DNA from: Flavobacteriales bacterium UBA952
GTDB taxonomy: Bacteria > Bacteroidota > Bacteroidia > Flavobacteriales_D > Crocinitomicaceae
Direction of reading: 5' to 3'
Assembly (NCBI GenBank): GCA_002293185.1
Contig: DBCS01000008.1
Location: forward strand, 241,885-305,884
Length of the DNA stretch: 64,000 nt
Below the pieces are notes generated by a model that saw only the letters and a list, made by a program, of their open reading frames with translations, made no database searches and was not told the DNA's origin. Below are positions 32,243 through 41,102 of the stretch, in pieces. How positions within the stretch are numbered: position 1 is the first letter of the stretch; each line of letters begins with the position of its first letter. A program made the translations under genes and the position numbers.

Positions 32243-33606
32243 GTTTGGAAATTAAATAAACGACATTGATCAAGTATAGCCTCCATTACCTTTGGACTGT
32301 CCCAGTTGGTTTCAATAGCGGGTTGTGCCATGATTTCGTCCATAATGAGGCGTTGTTTTTTGCCTTGTTCGTAAGCGATCGAATAAGGGATGTTGCTAAA
32401 TGTAACTTGGCTATATAACGGCAACCATTTATTTGGATACAATTTGCTGAATTTGGCTTCGATTTTCTTGCGTAACAAGAAAGACGGATCAGCGACGAGA
32501 TCGCGCATTTCGATGTAGTTTTCCAGGGAAAGGTCTTGTAATGCGTCACCATTTGGTTTGCGTAGGGGGCTGTATTCTGCCCAAATGGTATCCCAGTCGT
32601 GGTTGTGCTTGAGCATTAAGTCATTGAGTATGCGGCAGTCTTCAAAACCAGCATTCATGCCTTGGCCATAAAATGGAACGGTTGCGTGCGCGGCATCGCC
32701 CATTAAACCTACTTTACCTGAGGCCCAAGGGTAACAACGAACAATGGCAAGATTGGAAAGTGGGTGGTCTTCCCATTTATCAGCGATATCGGGCATCATA
32801 TCGTGGAAGTCAGGGAAAATAGTCCTGAAAAAACGATCGACGTCAGCTTTACTGTGAAGTTTGTCAAAAGCAAACTCGTGGTTTTCGTGTGGCATGAAAA
32901 GCGTGCAAGTAAAAGAGCCGTCTTCATTGGCTAAGGCAATCATCATGAAGCGGCCACGGGGCCAAATGTGCAGTGCGTTTTTATCCATGGGATAGCTGCC
33001 GTCTGGTAAAGCAGGAAGCAGGATTTCTCGGTAGCCATCGGCAATGTAATGTTGACTGTACTGAAAACGATCGAGTTTTTGCATGGAGTTATAGCGCACC
33101 GCACTAAATGCACCATCGGCTGCAAAAATAACATCGGCTTTCGCCTCAAAGGTTTCGCCACTTTGTGTGTTGCGCAAATAGGCAACGGCGTTTTTTAAAT
33201 CTACTCTTAGGCATTCGGTTTGGTAATGGATGTTAGCCTTGCCATACGTTTCGGCGATATCCATCATTTTGGCATTAACACTTCCTCTCGAGACTGAGTA
33301 GATGGCTTGACCATCCTCTCCATATTGTTGATAGGTGAGTTTGCCATTGAGGTCGTGCATCATGCGACCATTCATTGGAATGGCAATTTTGCGAATTTCA
33401 TCGCCCACACCTACGGCATCTAGGGCGGTCCAGCCGCGAACAGAGAGCGATAAATTAATTGATTTTCCTGCACTAATTTCGGCTTTACGAATGTCGGTTC
33501 GGCGTTCAAAGATGGTGACTTTGTAGCCAGCCTTGGCTAAATAAACCGCCCAAAGTGAACCAACTAATCCTGCGCCTATAATGATGGCCTCTCTATTTTG
33601 TGTCAT
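32239..33606 (-). CDS. kmo: Kynurenine 3-monooxygenase
   Basis: 455 residues. FAD monooxygenase hydroxylating L-kynurenine to 3-hydroxykynurenine. The N-terminal Rossmann motif IIGAGLVGSLWAVYL (about 9-23), Glu near 34 for ribose, the DG motif FAADGAFSAVR and the GD motif GLMGDAAHATVPF (Asp304) followed by GQGMNAGFED are all visible. GQGMNAGFED is characteristic of KMO. The paired dioxygenase HaaO is at 4.0-4.6 kb. A -7 box TACCTTTG is at 33648-33641 on the minus strand. Confidence 0.96.
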   Translation of the reverse strand: MTQNREAIIIGAGLVGSLWAVYLAKAGYKVTIFERRTDIRKAEISAGKSINLSLSVRGWTALDAVGVGDEIRKIAIPMNGRMMHDLNGKLTYQQYGEDGQAIYSVSRGSVNAKMMDIAETYGKANIHYQTECLRVDLKNAVAYLRNTQSGETFEAKADVIFAADGAFSAVRYNSMQKLDRFQYSQHYIADGYREILLPALPDGSYPMDKNALHIWPRGRFMMIALANEDGSFTCTLFMPHENHEFAFDKLHSKADVDRFFRTIFPDFHDMMPDIADKWEDHPLSNLAIVRCYPWASGKVGLMGDAAHATVPFYGQGMNAGFEDCRILNDLMLKHNHDWDTIWAEYSPLRKPNGDALQDLSLENYIEMRDLVADPSFLLRKKIEAKFSKLYPNKWLPLYSQVTFSNIPYSIAYEQGKKQRLIMDEIMAQPAIETNWDSPKVMEAILDQCRLFNFQT

Positions 33607-33673
33607 ATTTGTTTACTGCATTTTACTTTTCAGTATCTAACAAAGGTAAGCACTAAGGGTTTTCAAATAACGC

Positions 33674-34606
33674 TTAATAGTCCTTTTTTAAAAACTGAAT
33701 ATTTCTTTTTAGACCAGTATACTTGGTTCTTTTAAGCGCACTCTTGCCAAAGAGCATTTGAAAGGATTCCTCTGTCATAGACTCCCATTCTGAGGACGTT
33801 AAATCTAAAAATTCGGGATGCGGCTCCAACGCTTGCTCTTTTTGAACCTTCGAGAAACGGTTCCATGGGCATACGTCTTGACAAATATCGCAGCCGAAAG
33901 CCCAATTTTCCATTTTACCTTTAAATGCAGAGGGCAGATCGGCATCTTTGAGTTCTATGGTGAGATAAGATATACACTTCGAAGCGTCGATTACATATGG
34001 TGTTGCTAAGGCATCAGTTGGGCAGGCATCTATACAACGCGTACAAGACCCACAATAATCTTTGATAGGGCCGTCGGGGCTAATTTCAAGGTCTACAAAT
34101 AACTCCGCAACAAAGAAAAAACTTCCATTTTTTGGATGGATCAGGTTGGTACTCTTGCCAATCCAGCCAAGACCGGCTTTTTTGGCCCATGCCTTATCCA
34201 TTACGGGTGCTGAATCGACAAACGCCCTTCCTTGTATATCTCCAATTTGTTCACGAAGCGTGTGTAGCAATTCCTTTAATTTGTCTTTGATGACGTAGTG
34301 GTAGTCCTTGCCGTATGCATATTTGGCGATCTGAGGTGCACTTGGGTCTTGTTGCGTTTTTTCAGGGTAATAATTGAGCAACAGGGAGATGATTGTTTGC
34401 GTTCCGGGCTCAAGTAAGCGGGGATCCAAGCGCTTGTCGAAATGATTGGCCATGTAGGCCATTTTACCATGGTAATTTTGCTGAAGCCAATGCTCGAGCC
34501 GAGTAGCTTCTTCTTCGAGAAAGCCAGCCTTTGAAAAGCCTACGTGGAAAAAGCCGAGCGACTTTGCTGCGTTCGTGATCAGTGCTTTGTAGGCGTCGTG
34601 TTTCAT
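33674..34606 (-). CDS. queG: Epoxyqueuosine reductase QueG
   Basis: 310 residues from the ATG at 34606, one base after the ruvB stop; a longer open frame would run into ruvB. QueG reduces epoxyqueuosine to queuosine in tRNA. Two ferredoxin-like clusters are visible: CGSCTRCIDACP and CDICQDVCP. The N-terminal cobalamin-type region includes FVDSAPVMDKAWAKKAGLGW. Family members act in the cytoplasm. It ends the long leftward run from the DUF6427-like gene. Confidence 0.95.
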   Translation of the reverse strand: MKHDAYKALITNAAKSLGFFHVGFSKAGFLEEEATRLEHWLQQNYHGKMAYMANHFDKRLDPRLLEPGTQTIISLLLNYYPEKTQQDPSAPQIAKYAYGKDYHYVIKDKLKELLHTLREQIGDIQGRAFVDSAPVMDKAWAKKAGLGWIGKSTNLIHPKNGSFFFVAELFVDLEISPDGPIKDYCGSCTRCIDACPTDALATPYVIDASKCISYLTIELKDADLPSAFKGKMENWAFGCDICQDVCPWNRFSKVQKEQALEPHPEFLDLTSSEWESMTEESFQMLFGKSALKRTKYTGLKRNIQFLKKDY

Positions 34607-34607
34607 G

Positions 34608-35630
34608 TCAGAATAAACCACCTTGGGCCCAACCGAGGTCTTTACCGAGGTGCTTGTAGCTTTTTTCGGTGGCTTTTCGCCCACGTGGTGTGCGCATTAA
34701 AAAACCTTCTTGGATTAGAAAGGGTTCATATACTTCCTCTAAAGTACCAGCGTTCTCGCCGATAGCAGTTGCTATGGTGGTGAGCCCAACGGGCCCGCCA
34801 TTGAATTTATCGATGAGTACTTTTAAGATGCGAATGTCCATTTCGTCGAGGCCGTTGGCGTCTACATTGAGCGCTTTGAGCGCAATTTCGGTGATGTCGT
34901 CGTCGATATGGCCTGAACCTTTGATTTGTGCAAAATCTCGAACGCGTCTGAGTAAAGCATTGGCAATACGCGGGGTGCCACGGCTGCGACTTGCAATTTT
35001 GTAGGCGGCGCTCTCCTCAATACCAATATGGAGTAAAGAAGCCGAGCGTTCAACGATAGAGGTGAGGGTCTTGGAATCGTAGTATTCAAGACGGGCATTG
35101 ATTCCAAAGCGGGCGCGCAGCGGAGAGGTGAGCAAGCCAGAGCGCGTGGTAGCCCCAATGAGTGTAAATGGATTGAGGTTAATTTGAATACTGCGCGCAT
35201 TGGCCCCGGAATCGAGCATGATATCGATCACGTAGTCTTCCATGGCCGAATATAGATATTCTTCAATGACTGGACTTAAGCGATGTATTTCGTCAATAAA
35301 TAAGACATCACCTTCGGCCAGGTTAGTTAGCAAGCCAGCGAGGTCCCCAGCTTTGTCTAGGACGGGGCCTGAGGTGATTTTGAATCCGACGCCAAGTTCG
35401 TTGGCAATGATGTTAGCAAGTGTGGTTTTACCCAGGCCCGGAGGACCGTGCAGTAAAACGTGATCTAGGGGTTCTTTTCGCAACTGTGCTGCTTGTACAA
35501 AGACTTCTAAATTTTCTACTACTGCAGGCTGCCCGGCAAAATCTCGTAATGATTTTGGACGCAAGACCTTATCAAGTTCTTGTTCGTTAGGAACGTTAGC
35601 CTCTTCTCTGTAGTCGAATGAATCTTCCAT
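34608..35630 (-). CDS. ruvB: Holliday junction branch migration helicase RuvB
   Basis: 340 residues. AAA+ motor of the RuvAB complex. Walker A is GPPGLGKTT (about 62-70), Walker B is FIDEIHR, sensor 1 is IGATTRSG, and the arginine-finger segment is SPLRARFG. The C-terminal winged helix ends with R-T-P-R-G-R. A -7-like box TATTTTTG lies at 35644-35637, six bases from the ATG. The queG start follows its stop by one base. Confidence 0.97.
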   Translation of the reverse strand: MEDSFDYREEANVPNEQELDKVLRPKSLRDFAGQPAVVENLEVFVQAAQLRKEPLDHVLLHGPPGLGKTTLANIIANELGVGFKITSGPVLDKAGDLAGLLTNLAEGDVLFIDEIHRLSPVIEEYLYSAMEDYVIDIMLDSGANARSIQINLNPFTLIGATTRSGLLTSPLRARFGINARLEYYDSKTLTSIVERSASLLHIGIEESAAYKIASRSRGTPRIANALLRRVRDFAQIKGSGHIDDDITEIALKALNVDANGLDEMDIRILKVLIDKFNGGPVGLTTIATAIGENAGTLEEVYEPFLIQEGFLMRTPRGRKATEKSYKHLGKDLGWAQGGLF

Positions 35631-35663
35631 TACTTACAAAAATAACAATTTGAATGGGCTGAG

Positions 35664-36341
35664 TTAACGCCAAGTAGCAAGTAATTGGTGAAGGTCGGTG
35701 AATTGGAAGTGCGCAACAGTAAGTTTCGGATTTGGAAAGTGTGTTTTTTCTGGGATACAGCATACTTTCATTTGAGCGGCAAGCCCAGCAATGATGCCAT
35801 TCAGTGAGTCTTCTATAACCAAACACCTTTGCGTTGGAACAGCTATATGGGCCGCAACTTTTATATACACGCCTGGATGCGGTTTTCCGTAGGTTTCGAA
35901 TTCGGCCGAATACGCAAAATCAAAGTAGGATTCAATGTGAAGTGCGCGCAGAACTGTCGTGATCAACCGTTGAGATGAAGAGGTTGCGAGGCCAATTTTT
36001 TTGCCACTTTCTTTTAAAAATTGTAGGGTATCTAAAACACCTGGTAGTGGTTTTGGATCTAACTCAATGAGTGAAATCAGTTTATCAATAATTTGATTTT
36101 CTACATTTTTGAGGTCTGAAAGCCCCCAATTTTCTTGGATATTCCAAAACGCAATTACTTCATCGATGCGCAGCCCAACCGTTTTTTGAAAATCCTGATG
36201 GGTTAGGGTAGAGCCATATTGCCCAAAAACAAATTCCATGGCAATTTTCCAGAGTGGTTCGGAATCGATTAAAACGCCATCCATATCAAAAATGATCGCA
36301 TCGTAGTCATTCAAGAGCGGAAGCTTATCAATTTTCAACAT
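35664..36341 (-). CDS. HAD family sugar-phosphate phosphatase
   Basis: 225 residues from the ATG at 36341 (an earlier ATG at 36374 lies 47 bases inside the preceding gene). HAD motif I is FDMDGVLIDSEP with nucleophile Asp and general acid Asp, motif II is LATSSS, motif III is the Lys in YGKPHP, and motif IV is VIEDSLNG. This order matches the beta-phosphoglucomutase-like phosphatases such as hexitol or 2-deoxyglucose-6-phosphatase. The substrate is not determined. Confidence 0.9.
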   Translation of the reverse strand: MLKIDKLPLLNDYDAIIFDMDGVLIDSEPLWKIAMEFVFGQYGSTLTHQDFQKTVGLRIDEVIAFWNIQENWGLSDLKNVENQIIDKLISLIELDPKPLPGVLDTLQFLKESGKKIGLATSSSQRLITTVLRALHIESYFDFAYSAEFETYGKPHPGVYIKVAAHIAVPTQRCLVIEDSLNGIIAGLAAQMKVCCIPEKTHFPNPKLTVAHFQFTDLHQLLATWR

Positions 36342-37584
36342 AGAAAAAACGGACCGTTTCAATTTTTCGTTCACTCATTTTTTCTACAATGAGGGTGTGG
36401 TTATCCACTTGAACTTCATCGCCTTCGGCCGGCAATCTTTCGAGCTGTTCTAGTATAAGCCCTGCAAGCGTATCATAGGAATCAGATTCTTTGAGCTTGA
36501 AGTCATAGGTTTCATTTAGGTAGTCGATGTCTATTCGTGCAGAGAATAAGTATTCATTGGGTGAAATTTGTTGTTCAGTGAGTGCTTCTTTGTCGTGTTC
36601 ATCCTGAATTTCTCCGAAGATTTCTTCGATGACATCTTCTAAGGTGATGATACCCGCAGTACCGCCGTATTCATCCGTGACGACTGCAAAATTGCCTACT
36701 TGATTGGTAAATTTTTCGAGTAATTCTTTGCCGCTCATTACCGTGGGAACAAAAGAAATAGGCTTTAAAATTTGCTTAATGGAAGCGGGCCTTTTGAATA
36801 AATCAAAAGAATGGATATAACCAATAATATTATCGATATCGTCGCGGTAAATAATAAGTTTGGACAAACCTTTGGTGGTCATGAGGCTTTTGGCGTCCTC
36901 AATTGGGTCTTGGATGTCAACAGCGATAATTTCCGGCCTGGGAATCATGCAGTCTCGGGCTTTGACATTAGAAAAGTCAAGGGCATTGCGCAATAATAGC
37001 ATGTCGTTTCCGAGCTCTTCTTCGTCGGTTAGGTTGGCACTTAGTTCATCTACATAATTTTCGAGGTCAACTTTAGAAAATACGCGCTGTTGTTCCTTTT
37101 CTACGCCAAAAATTTTTAAAAATCCGGCGCTCATCAGCAAAACGAGCTGCGAAGGAATAAAAAGTAGAATATATAAAATGAACAGCGGGTACAAACCGAG
37201 ATCGAGTGCTTTATTTGGATTGAGTTGCACGAGTGCTTTGGGTAAAAATTCTGCGGTAACTAGCACTAAAAGGGTTGATATAATCGTCTGAGCGATGAGT
37301 AATATATTTTGATCTTCAAGACCCATTTGAGCCAGTATTGGGCTGAGTGTAGCACCGGCGGCAATACCGTAAACGACGAGTGCAATATTGTTACCCATAA
37401 GCAATAGTGCAATCATGTTACTTTCCTTTCGGTAAATGATTCTTAGGATTTTGGCTTGTAAGGTACTGTTGGACTTTACAACTTCTATGCGCAAGCGATT
37501 GGCAGAGATATAGGCCAATTCCATAGCTGAAAAGAATGCTGAGCAGACTAAAGCCCAGAGAATCAGCACAAGGTTAAAATCCAT
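36328..37584 (-). CDS. CNNM/CorC (GldE-like) transmembrane CBS-domain protein
   Basis: 418 residues. An N-terminal DUF21-type membrane domain (about four helices, residues 1-190) contains ALVCSAFFSAMELAYISANR. Two CBS domains (about 205-325) and a CorC_HlyC-type C-terminal domain follow, with DEYGGTAGIITLEDVIEEIFG as the hallmark. The family includes magnesium/cobalt exporters and the gliding-associated GldE. It lies between purD and a HAD phosphatase, not beside gldD, so calling it GldE would be speculation. Confidence 0.9.
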   Translation of the reverse strand: MDFNLVLILWALVCSAFFSAMELAYISANRLRIEVVKSNSTLQAKILRIIYRKESNMIALLLMGNNIALVVYGIAAGATLSPILAQMGLEDQNILLIAQTIISTLLVLVTAEFLPKALVQLNPNKALDLGLYPLFILYILLFIPSQLVLLMSAGFLKIFGVEKEQQRVFSKVDLENYVDELSANLTDEEELGNDMLLLRNALDFSNVKARDCMIPRPEIIAVDIQDPIEDAKSLMTTKGLSKLIIYRDDIDNIIGYIHSFDLFKRPASIKQILKPISFVPTVMSGKELLEKFTNQVGNFAVVTDEYGGTAGIITLEDVIEEIFGEIQDEHDKEALTEQQISPNEYLFSARIDIDYLNETYDFKLKESDSYDTLAGLILEQLERLPAEGDEVQVDNHTLIVEKMSERKIETVRFFYVEN

Positions 37585-37589
37585 TTTGC

Positions 37590-38870
37590 TTATTTTTGGA
37601 GCACATCTTTTCCAATATCTTTTCGAAAATAGGCATCTTCAAAGGAAATTTTTGAGATGGTATCATAGCTGCGTTCTAAGGCACTTTCGAGGTTTTTACC
37701 GTAGGAGGTAACCGCCAAAACGCGTCCACCATTGGAGACTACAGAGGGGCCGTCCGGAAGCGTACCGGCATGAAAAACCAAACTTTCGGTAATACTATTG
37801 AGCCCATAAATCGTTTTACCTTTTTCATATGCTCCTGGATAACCACCAGCTACCATCATGACAGTGGCTGCACTTTTATCGTGAAATTGGATATCGCGTT
37901 CAGACAAGGTGTGGGTTGCTACTCCTTCGAAAAGATCGAGAATATCGCTTTTGATTCGTGGCATAACGACCTCTGTTTCTGGATCTCCCATACGGCAGTT
38001 GTATTCGATGACATATGGATCTCCTTTGACACTAATAAGACCGAAGAATACAAAACCGTTATAAGTGATTTTTTCAGATTTGAGTCCTTTAATTGTTGGA
38101 ATCACTACCCGATTGAGTACTTTGTCCATGAAGGCAGCATCTGCAAAGGGCACTGGAGAAATAGCGCCCATTCCGCCTGTATTTAGGCCGGTGTCGCCTT
38201 CTCCGATGCGTTTGTAGTCTTTGGCTTCTGGCAAAAGTTTAAAAGATTCACCATCAGTAATGGCAAAAACGGAGAGTTCGATCCCGTCCAAAAATTGTTC
38301 GATTACTACTTTGGCACTTGCCTGACCAAATTTAGCACCAACTAACATTTCTTCGAGTTCGCGTTTGGCTTGGTCGAGTTCATCGATGATTAAAACGCCT
38401 TTGCCTGCTGCTAAGCCGTCGGCTTTTAGTACATAGGGGCCTTTCATGGCGTCTAAAAAACGCAAGCCTTCGGTTAATGTTTTTGCTTCAAAAGTGCCGT
38501 ATTTGGCTGTTGGAATGCGGTGTCTTGACATAAACGCTTTCGCAAAGTCTTTACTGCCCTCTAGTTGAGCACCCTCTTTGCTTGGGCCTATGACTGCAAC
38601 ATTTCTGAGTGCTGAATCTTGTTGAAAGTAATCGTATATACCTAAAACGAGCGGTTCTTCAGGGCCAACCACCACCATGTCAATGGCATACTGAAGCACT
38701 GCTTGTTTGATAGCTTCGAAATCGTTGAGTTTGAGGTCGAGGTTTTTACCGTGTTTTTTGGTTCCGGCATTTCCGGGTGCAATGAAAAGCTCGTCTAGTA
38801 TAGAACTTTGTGAAATTTTCCAGGCAATGGCGTGTTCGCGGCCGCCGGATCCGAGTAAAAGAACTCTCAT
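37590..38870 (-). CDS. purD: Phosphoribosylamine-glycine ligase
   Basis: 426 residues from the ATG at 38870, whose ATGA overlaps the purQ stop by four bases. ATP-grasp enzyme ligating glycine to phosphoribosylamine in purine synthesis. N-terminal LLLGSGGREHAIAWK, the ATP-grasp GPYVLKADGLAAGKGV, GLNTGGMGAISP and RMGDPETEVVMPR are all family signatures. Usual length. Confidence 0.96.
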   Translation of the reverse strand: MRVLLLGSGGREHAIAWKISQSSILDELFIAPGNAGTKKHGKNLDLKLNDFEAIKQAVLQYAIDMVVVGPEEPLVLGIYDYFQQDSALRNVAVIGPSKEGAQLEGSKDFAKAFMSRHRIPTAKYGTFEAKTLTEGLRFLDAMKGPYVLKADGLAAGKGVLIIDELDQAKRELEEMLVGAKFGQASAKVVIEQFLDGIELSVFAITDGESFKLLPEAKDYKRIGEGDTGLNTGGMGAISPVPFADAAFMDKVLNRVVIPTIKGLKSEKITYNGFVFFGLISVKGDPYVIEYNCRMGDPETEVVMPRIKSDILDLFEGVATHTLSERDIQFHDKSAATVMMVAGGYPGAYEKGKTIYGLNSITESLVFHAGTLPDGPSVVSNGGRVLAVTSYGKNLESALERSYDTISKISFEDAYFRKDIGKDVLQK

Positions 38871-39556
38871 GAACAATGCGCTAAAATGGATTCAAAAATA
38901 CGCAAGCCATCAAGGTTTTGAAGGTGTTTATCGGCTGCGCGCTCTGGGTGTGGCATCATGCCAAAAACGTTTTTATTGCGGTTGGTGATGCCAGCAATGT
39001 GTAACAACGAGCCGTTTGGATTGCTGCTGAGGTCTTGGCTACCATCGGCAGCGCAGTAAGTGAATAAAATTTGGTCATTGGCTTGCAATGAGGCAATGGT
39101 TGCGTCGTCGGCATAAAATCGACCTTCGCCGTGTGCAATCGGAATTTGATAAGCTTGGTTTGTATTGAGGTCTTGAGATGGTGCTGCACTTTTGCTTACA
39201 GGCTTTAAAAAAACGTTTTTACAAATGAACTTTTGGGTGTCGTTGTGAAGTAAAGCGCCTTCTAAGAGCCCTGATTCAGTTAATATTTGAAAACCATTAC
39301 AGATGCCCATGACGTAACCTCCGGTGTTGGCGTGGGCAATAACAGACTCCATGATAGGAGAAAATTTGGCAATGGCACCTGAGCGCAGGTAGTCTCCGTA
39401 GGAGAAACCACCAGGCAGTACGATGAAATCAGCCCCTTTGAGATCGGTGTCTTTGTGCCAAAGCTCGACAACTTCTTGCCCCATTAATTCTTTGAGCACA
39501 TAGACCATGTCTTGGTCACAATTGGATCCTGGAAAGGTAACAACGCCAAATTTCAT
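38867..39556 (-). CDS. purQ: Phosphoribosylformylglycinamidine synthase subunit PurQ
   Basis: 229 residues. Glutaminase subunit supplying ammonia to PurL. FPGSNCDQDM at about 9-18, the nucleophile cysteine in VMGICNGFQIL, and His/Glu in MMPHPERAAD form the triad. Many Flavobacteria have this domain fused to PurL, so a separate PurQ implies a separate PurL (and PurS) elsewhere. It is coupled to purD. A -7 box TAACTTTG sits at 39584-39577 on the minus strand. Confidence 0.95.
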   Translation of the reverse strand: MKFGVVTFPGSNCDQDMVYVLKELMGQEVVELWHKDTDLKGADFIVLPGGFSYGDYLRSGAIAKFSPIMESVIAHANTGGYVMGICNGFQILTESGLLEGALLHNDTQKFICKNVFLKPVSKSAAPSQDLNTNQAYQIPIAHGEGRFYADDATIASLQANDQILFTYCAADGSQDLSSNPNGSLLHIAGITNRNKNVFGMMPHPERAADKHLQNLDGLRIFESILAHCS

Positions 39557-39598
39557 TTTTAGTTTTTAAGATAGTTCAAAGTTAGTAAAAGTCTAGGC

Positions 39599-40558
39599 TC
39601 AAATAGTAAAAAGAATGAATTTTAGCAAAGAGAAGATAAATAATATATAAAAGAATAAATGGGAACTTATCCCCAAACTGCTGCTCAGCAGCGCATAAGA
39701 AAAATAGAATGAAAACGGAAGAATGACCAGACTTAGAAGACTAATTTGACCAGCGAGAAAAAAGGCTCCAAGTCCTAAAAGAAATATAAAAAATGAAAAT
39801 AGCGTAAGGATTTGTGTTTGTTTTTTGAGTTTTAGAGAAGCTTTGAGTAGTCTTGCGCGCAAGCCAAGCATACTAAAAATAAAGATCACTAACAAGATAC
39901 CGATTTGAAGGTACTCTTGCCAATTGGCTGAATAGCGGGTAAGTTTTGGAAGAAAAGCCAAGTTTAAATCTTGCTCGCTGAGGTAGTAATAACTTATTAC
40001 GCCAACAATTGGCATGAGAAAGCCGATGATAATCAATAGGATTTCACGGAAGTAAAACCCTCTTATTACAGTAAACATGAGTAATAACAATGGGAGTAAT
40101 ACAATATATTCAGGCGCAAACAAAACGCTTATACCAAAAACAAAACTGGCATTAAATGCTTGTTTTTTGGAGTTCATTTGGGGCTTGACGCCAAAAAAGA
40201 GACCAACACCAAGTATGCAGCATAGGTGCGCAACAAAAAGCCAACTGGGTGCTCCCCATGTGTGAAAAAAACTCGCAAAGATTAGGTAGTTTAAACTTAC
40301 AATAAAGGTGTTCTTTTCAAGGAACTCCCTTCTATTGAATACCCAATTGAGGGTAATTGCATTGAGCAGCAACATCAAAAAATGAGCAAATACATGAGCC
40401 ATTGATAAATTGGCTAAATAGGGGAGTAATTGGGTATCGTGGTTCAAGCGTCCAAAAGGAGCCGGGTACCCAAGAAAATAGCTAAAAAGGTATAATGCAA
40501 GAATAACCGGTAGTAGGAGCAGAACCCAAACACGGTTGTCTAAAAACAATCTGAGCAT
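39599..40558 (-). CDS. Multi-pass membrane protein (DUF6427-like)
   Basis: 319 residues from the ATG at 40558; an upstream ATG at 40573 precedes the -7 box and would be untranscribed. Eight to ten hydrophobic helices fill the chain (for example VWVLLLLPVILALYLF and FFIFLLGLGAFFLA). Size, hydropathy and position next to purine genes resemble the DUF6427 proteins of Flavobacteria; the family match is not certain. Function unknown; integral inner membrane. Confidence 0.72.
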   Translation of the reverse strand: MLRLFLDNRVWVLLLLPVILALYLFSYFLGYPAPFGRLNHDTQLLPYLANLSMAHVFAHFLMLLLNAITLNWVFNRREFLEKNTFIVSLNYLIFASFFHTWGAPSWLFVAHLCCILGVGLFFGVKPQMNSKKQAFNASFVFGISVLFAPEYIVLLPLLLLMFTVIRGFYFREILLIIIGFLMPIVGVISYYYLSEQDLNLAFLPKLTRYSANWQEYLQIGILLVIFIFSMLGLRARLLKASLKLKKQTQILTLFSFFIFLLGLGAFFLAGQISLLSLVILPFSFYFSYALLSSSLGISSHLFFYILFIFSLLKFILFTI

Positions 40559-40561
40559 GTT

Positions 40562-40569
40562 CAAATTTA
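40562..40569 (-). promoter_or_regulatory. -7 box TAAATTTG three bases before the DUF6427-like ATG
   Basis: Minus-strand TAAATTTG at 40569-40562 followed by AAC and ATG at 40558. No TTG at the usual distance. Confidence 0.5.
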
Positions 40570-40661
40570 CCATTAATGCAATACCCGTGCTCCTTCATGT
40601 GAATAAGTATGGGCATTTGTTTAAAACATGATAAGTTCTTGTTAATTCCGCGCTTTTAATC

Positions 40662-40691
40662 TTGTGTAAAACCTAAAAAATAATATATTTG
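40662..40691 (+). promoter_or_regulatory. Promoter of the DksA-like gene (TTG-N19-TATATTTG)
   Basis: TTG 40662-40664, 19-base spacer, TATATTTG 40684-40691; leader of roughly 20 bases before the ATG at 40719. Confidence 0.78.
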
Positions 40692-40718
40692 CTTTCCAAT
40701 TTTTGAAAACAACACAGC

Positions 40719-41099
40719 ATGGATAAGCCAAAAAATCGATACTCAGATGCAGATTTAGCAGAGTTTAAAGCACTCATTCAAAATAAATTGAAAGAAGCAC
40801 ACGAAGATTTCGATCTTTTAAAGGGCTCATTATCACATTCAGATGACCACGGTACAGACGACACCGGCCGTACCTTTAACATGATGGAGGACGGTTCAGA
40901 AACTTTATCGCGCGAAGAAGTGGCCCAGTTGGCGGCTCGTCAAGAGAAGTTTATACAAAGCCTCAATGCTGCGCTCGTGCGCATCGAAAACAAAACGTAT
41001 GGTATTTGCCGTGTCACGGGTTTACTTATTCCCAAAGAGCGCCTTCGTTTGGTTCCGCATGCCACCATGAGTATTGATGCCAAAAATGCTCAAAAATAA
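40719..41099 (+). CDS. TraR/DksA C4-type zinc finger family protein
   Basis: 126 residues: an acidic, helical N-terminus (DLAEFKALIQNKL) and a C-terminal region YGICRVTGLLIPKERLRLVP, which matches the DksA/TraR family but keeps only one cysteine of the zinc finger. Such degenerate fingers are common in Bacteroidota DksA-like proteins. It is expected to bind RNA polymerase secondary channel and adjust transcription. It is followed after three bases by lspA, so the two share a transcript. Confidence 0.88.
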   Translation: MDKPKNRYSDADLAEFKALIQNKLKEAHEDFDLLKGSLSHSDDHGTDDTGRTFNMMEDGSETLSREEVAQLAARQEKFIQSLNAALVRIENKTYGICRVTGLLIPKERLRLVPHATMSIDAKNAQK

Positions 41100-41102
41100 C
41101 GC

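Noticed and set aside
36328..37584. Naming the CNNM protein GldE
   Set aside because: The family is shared by ordinary ion exporters; there is no gldD beside it.
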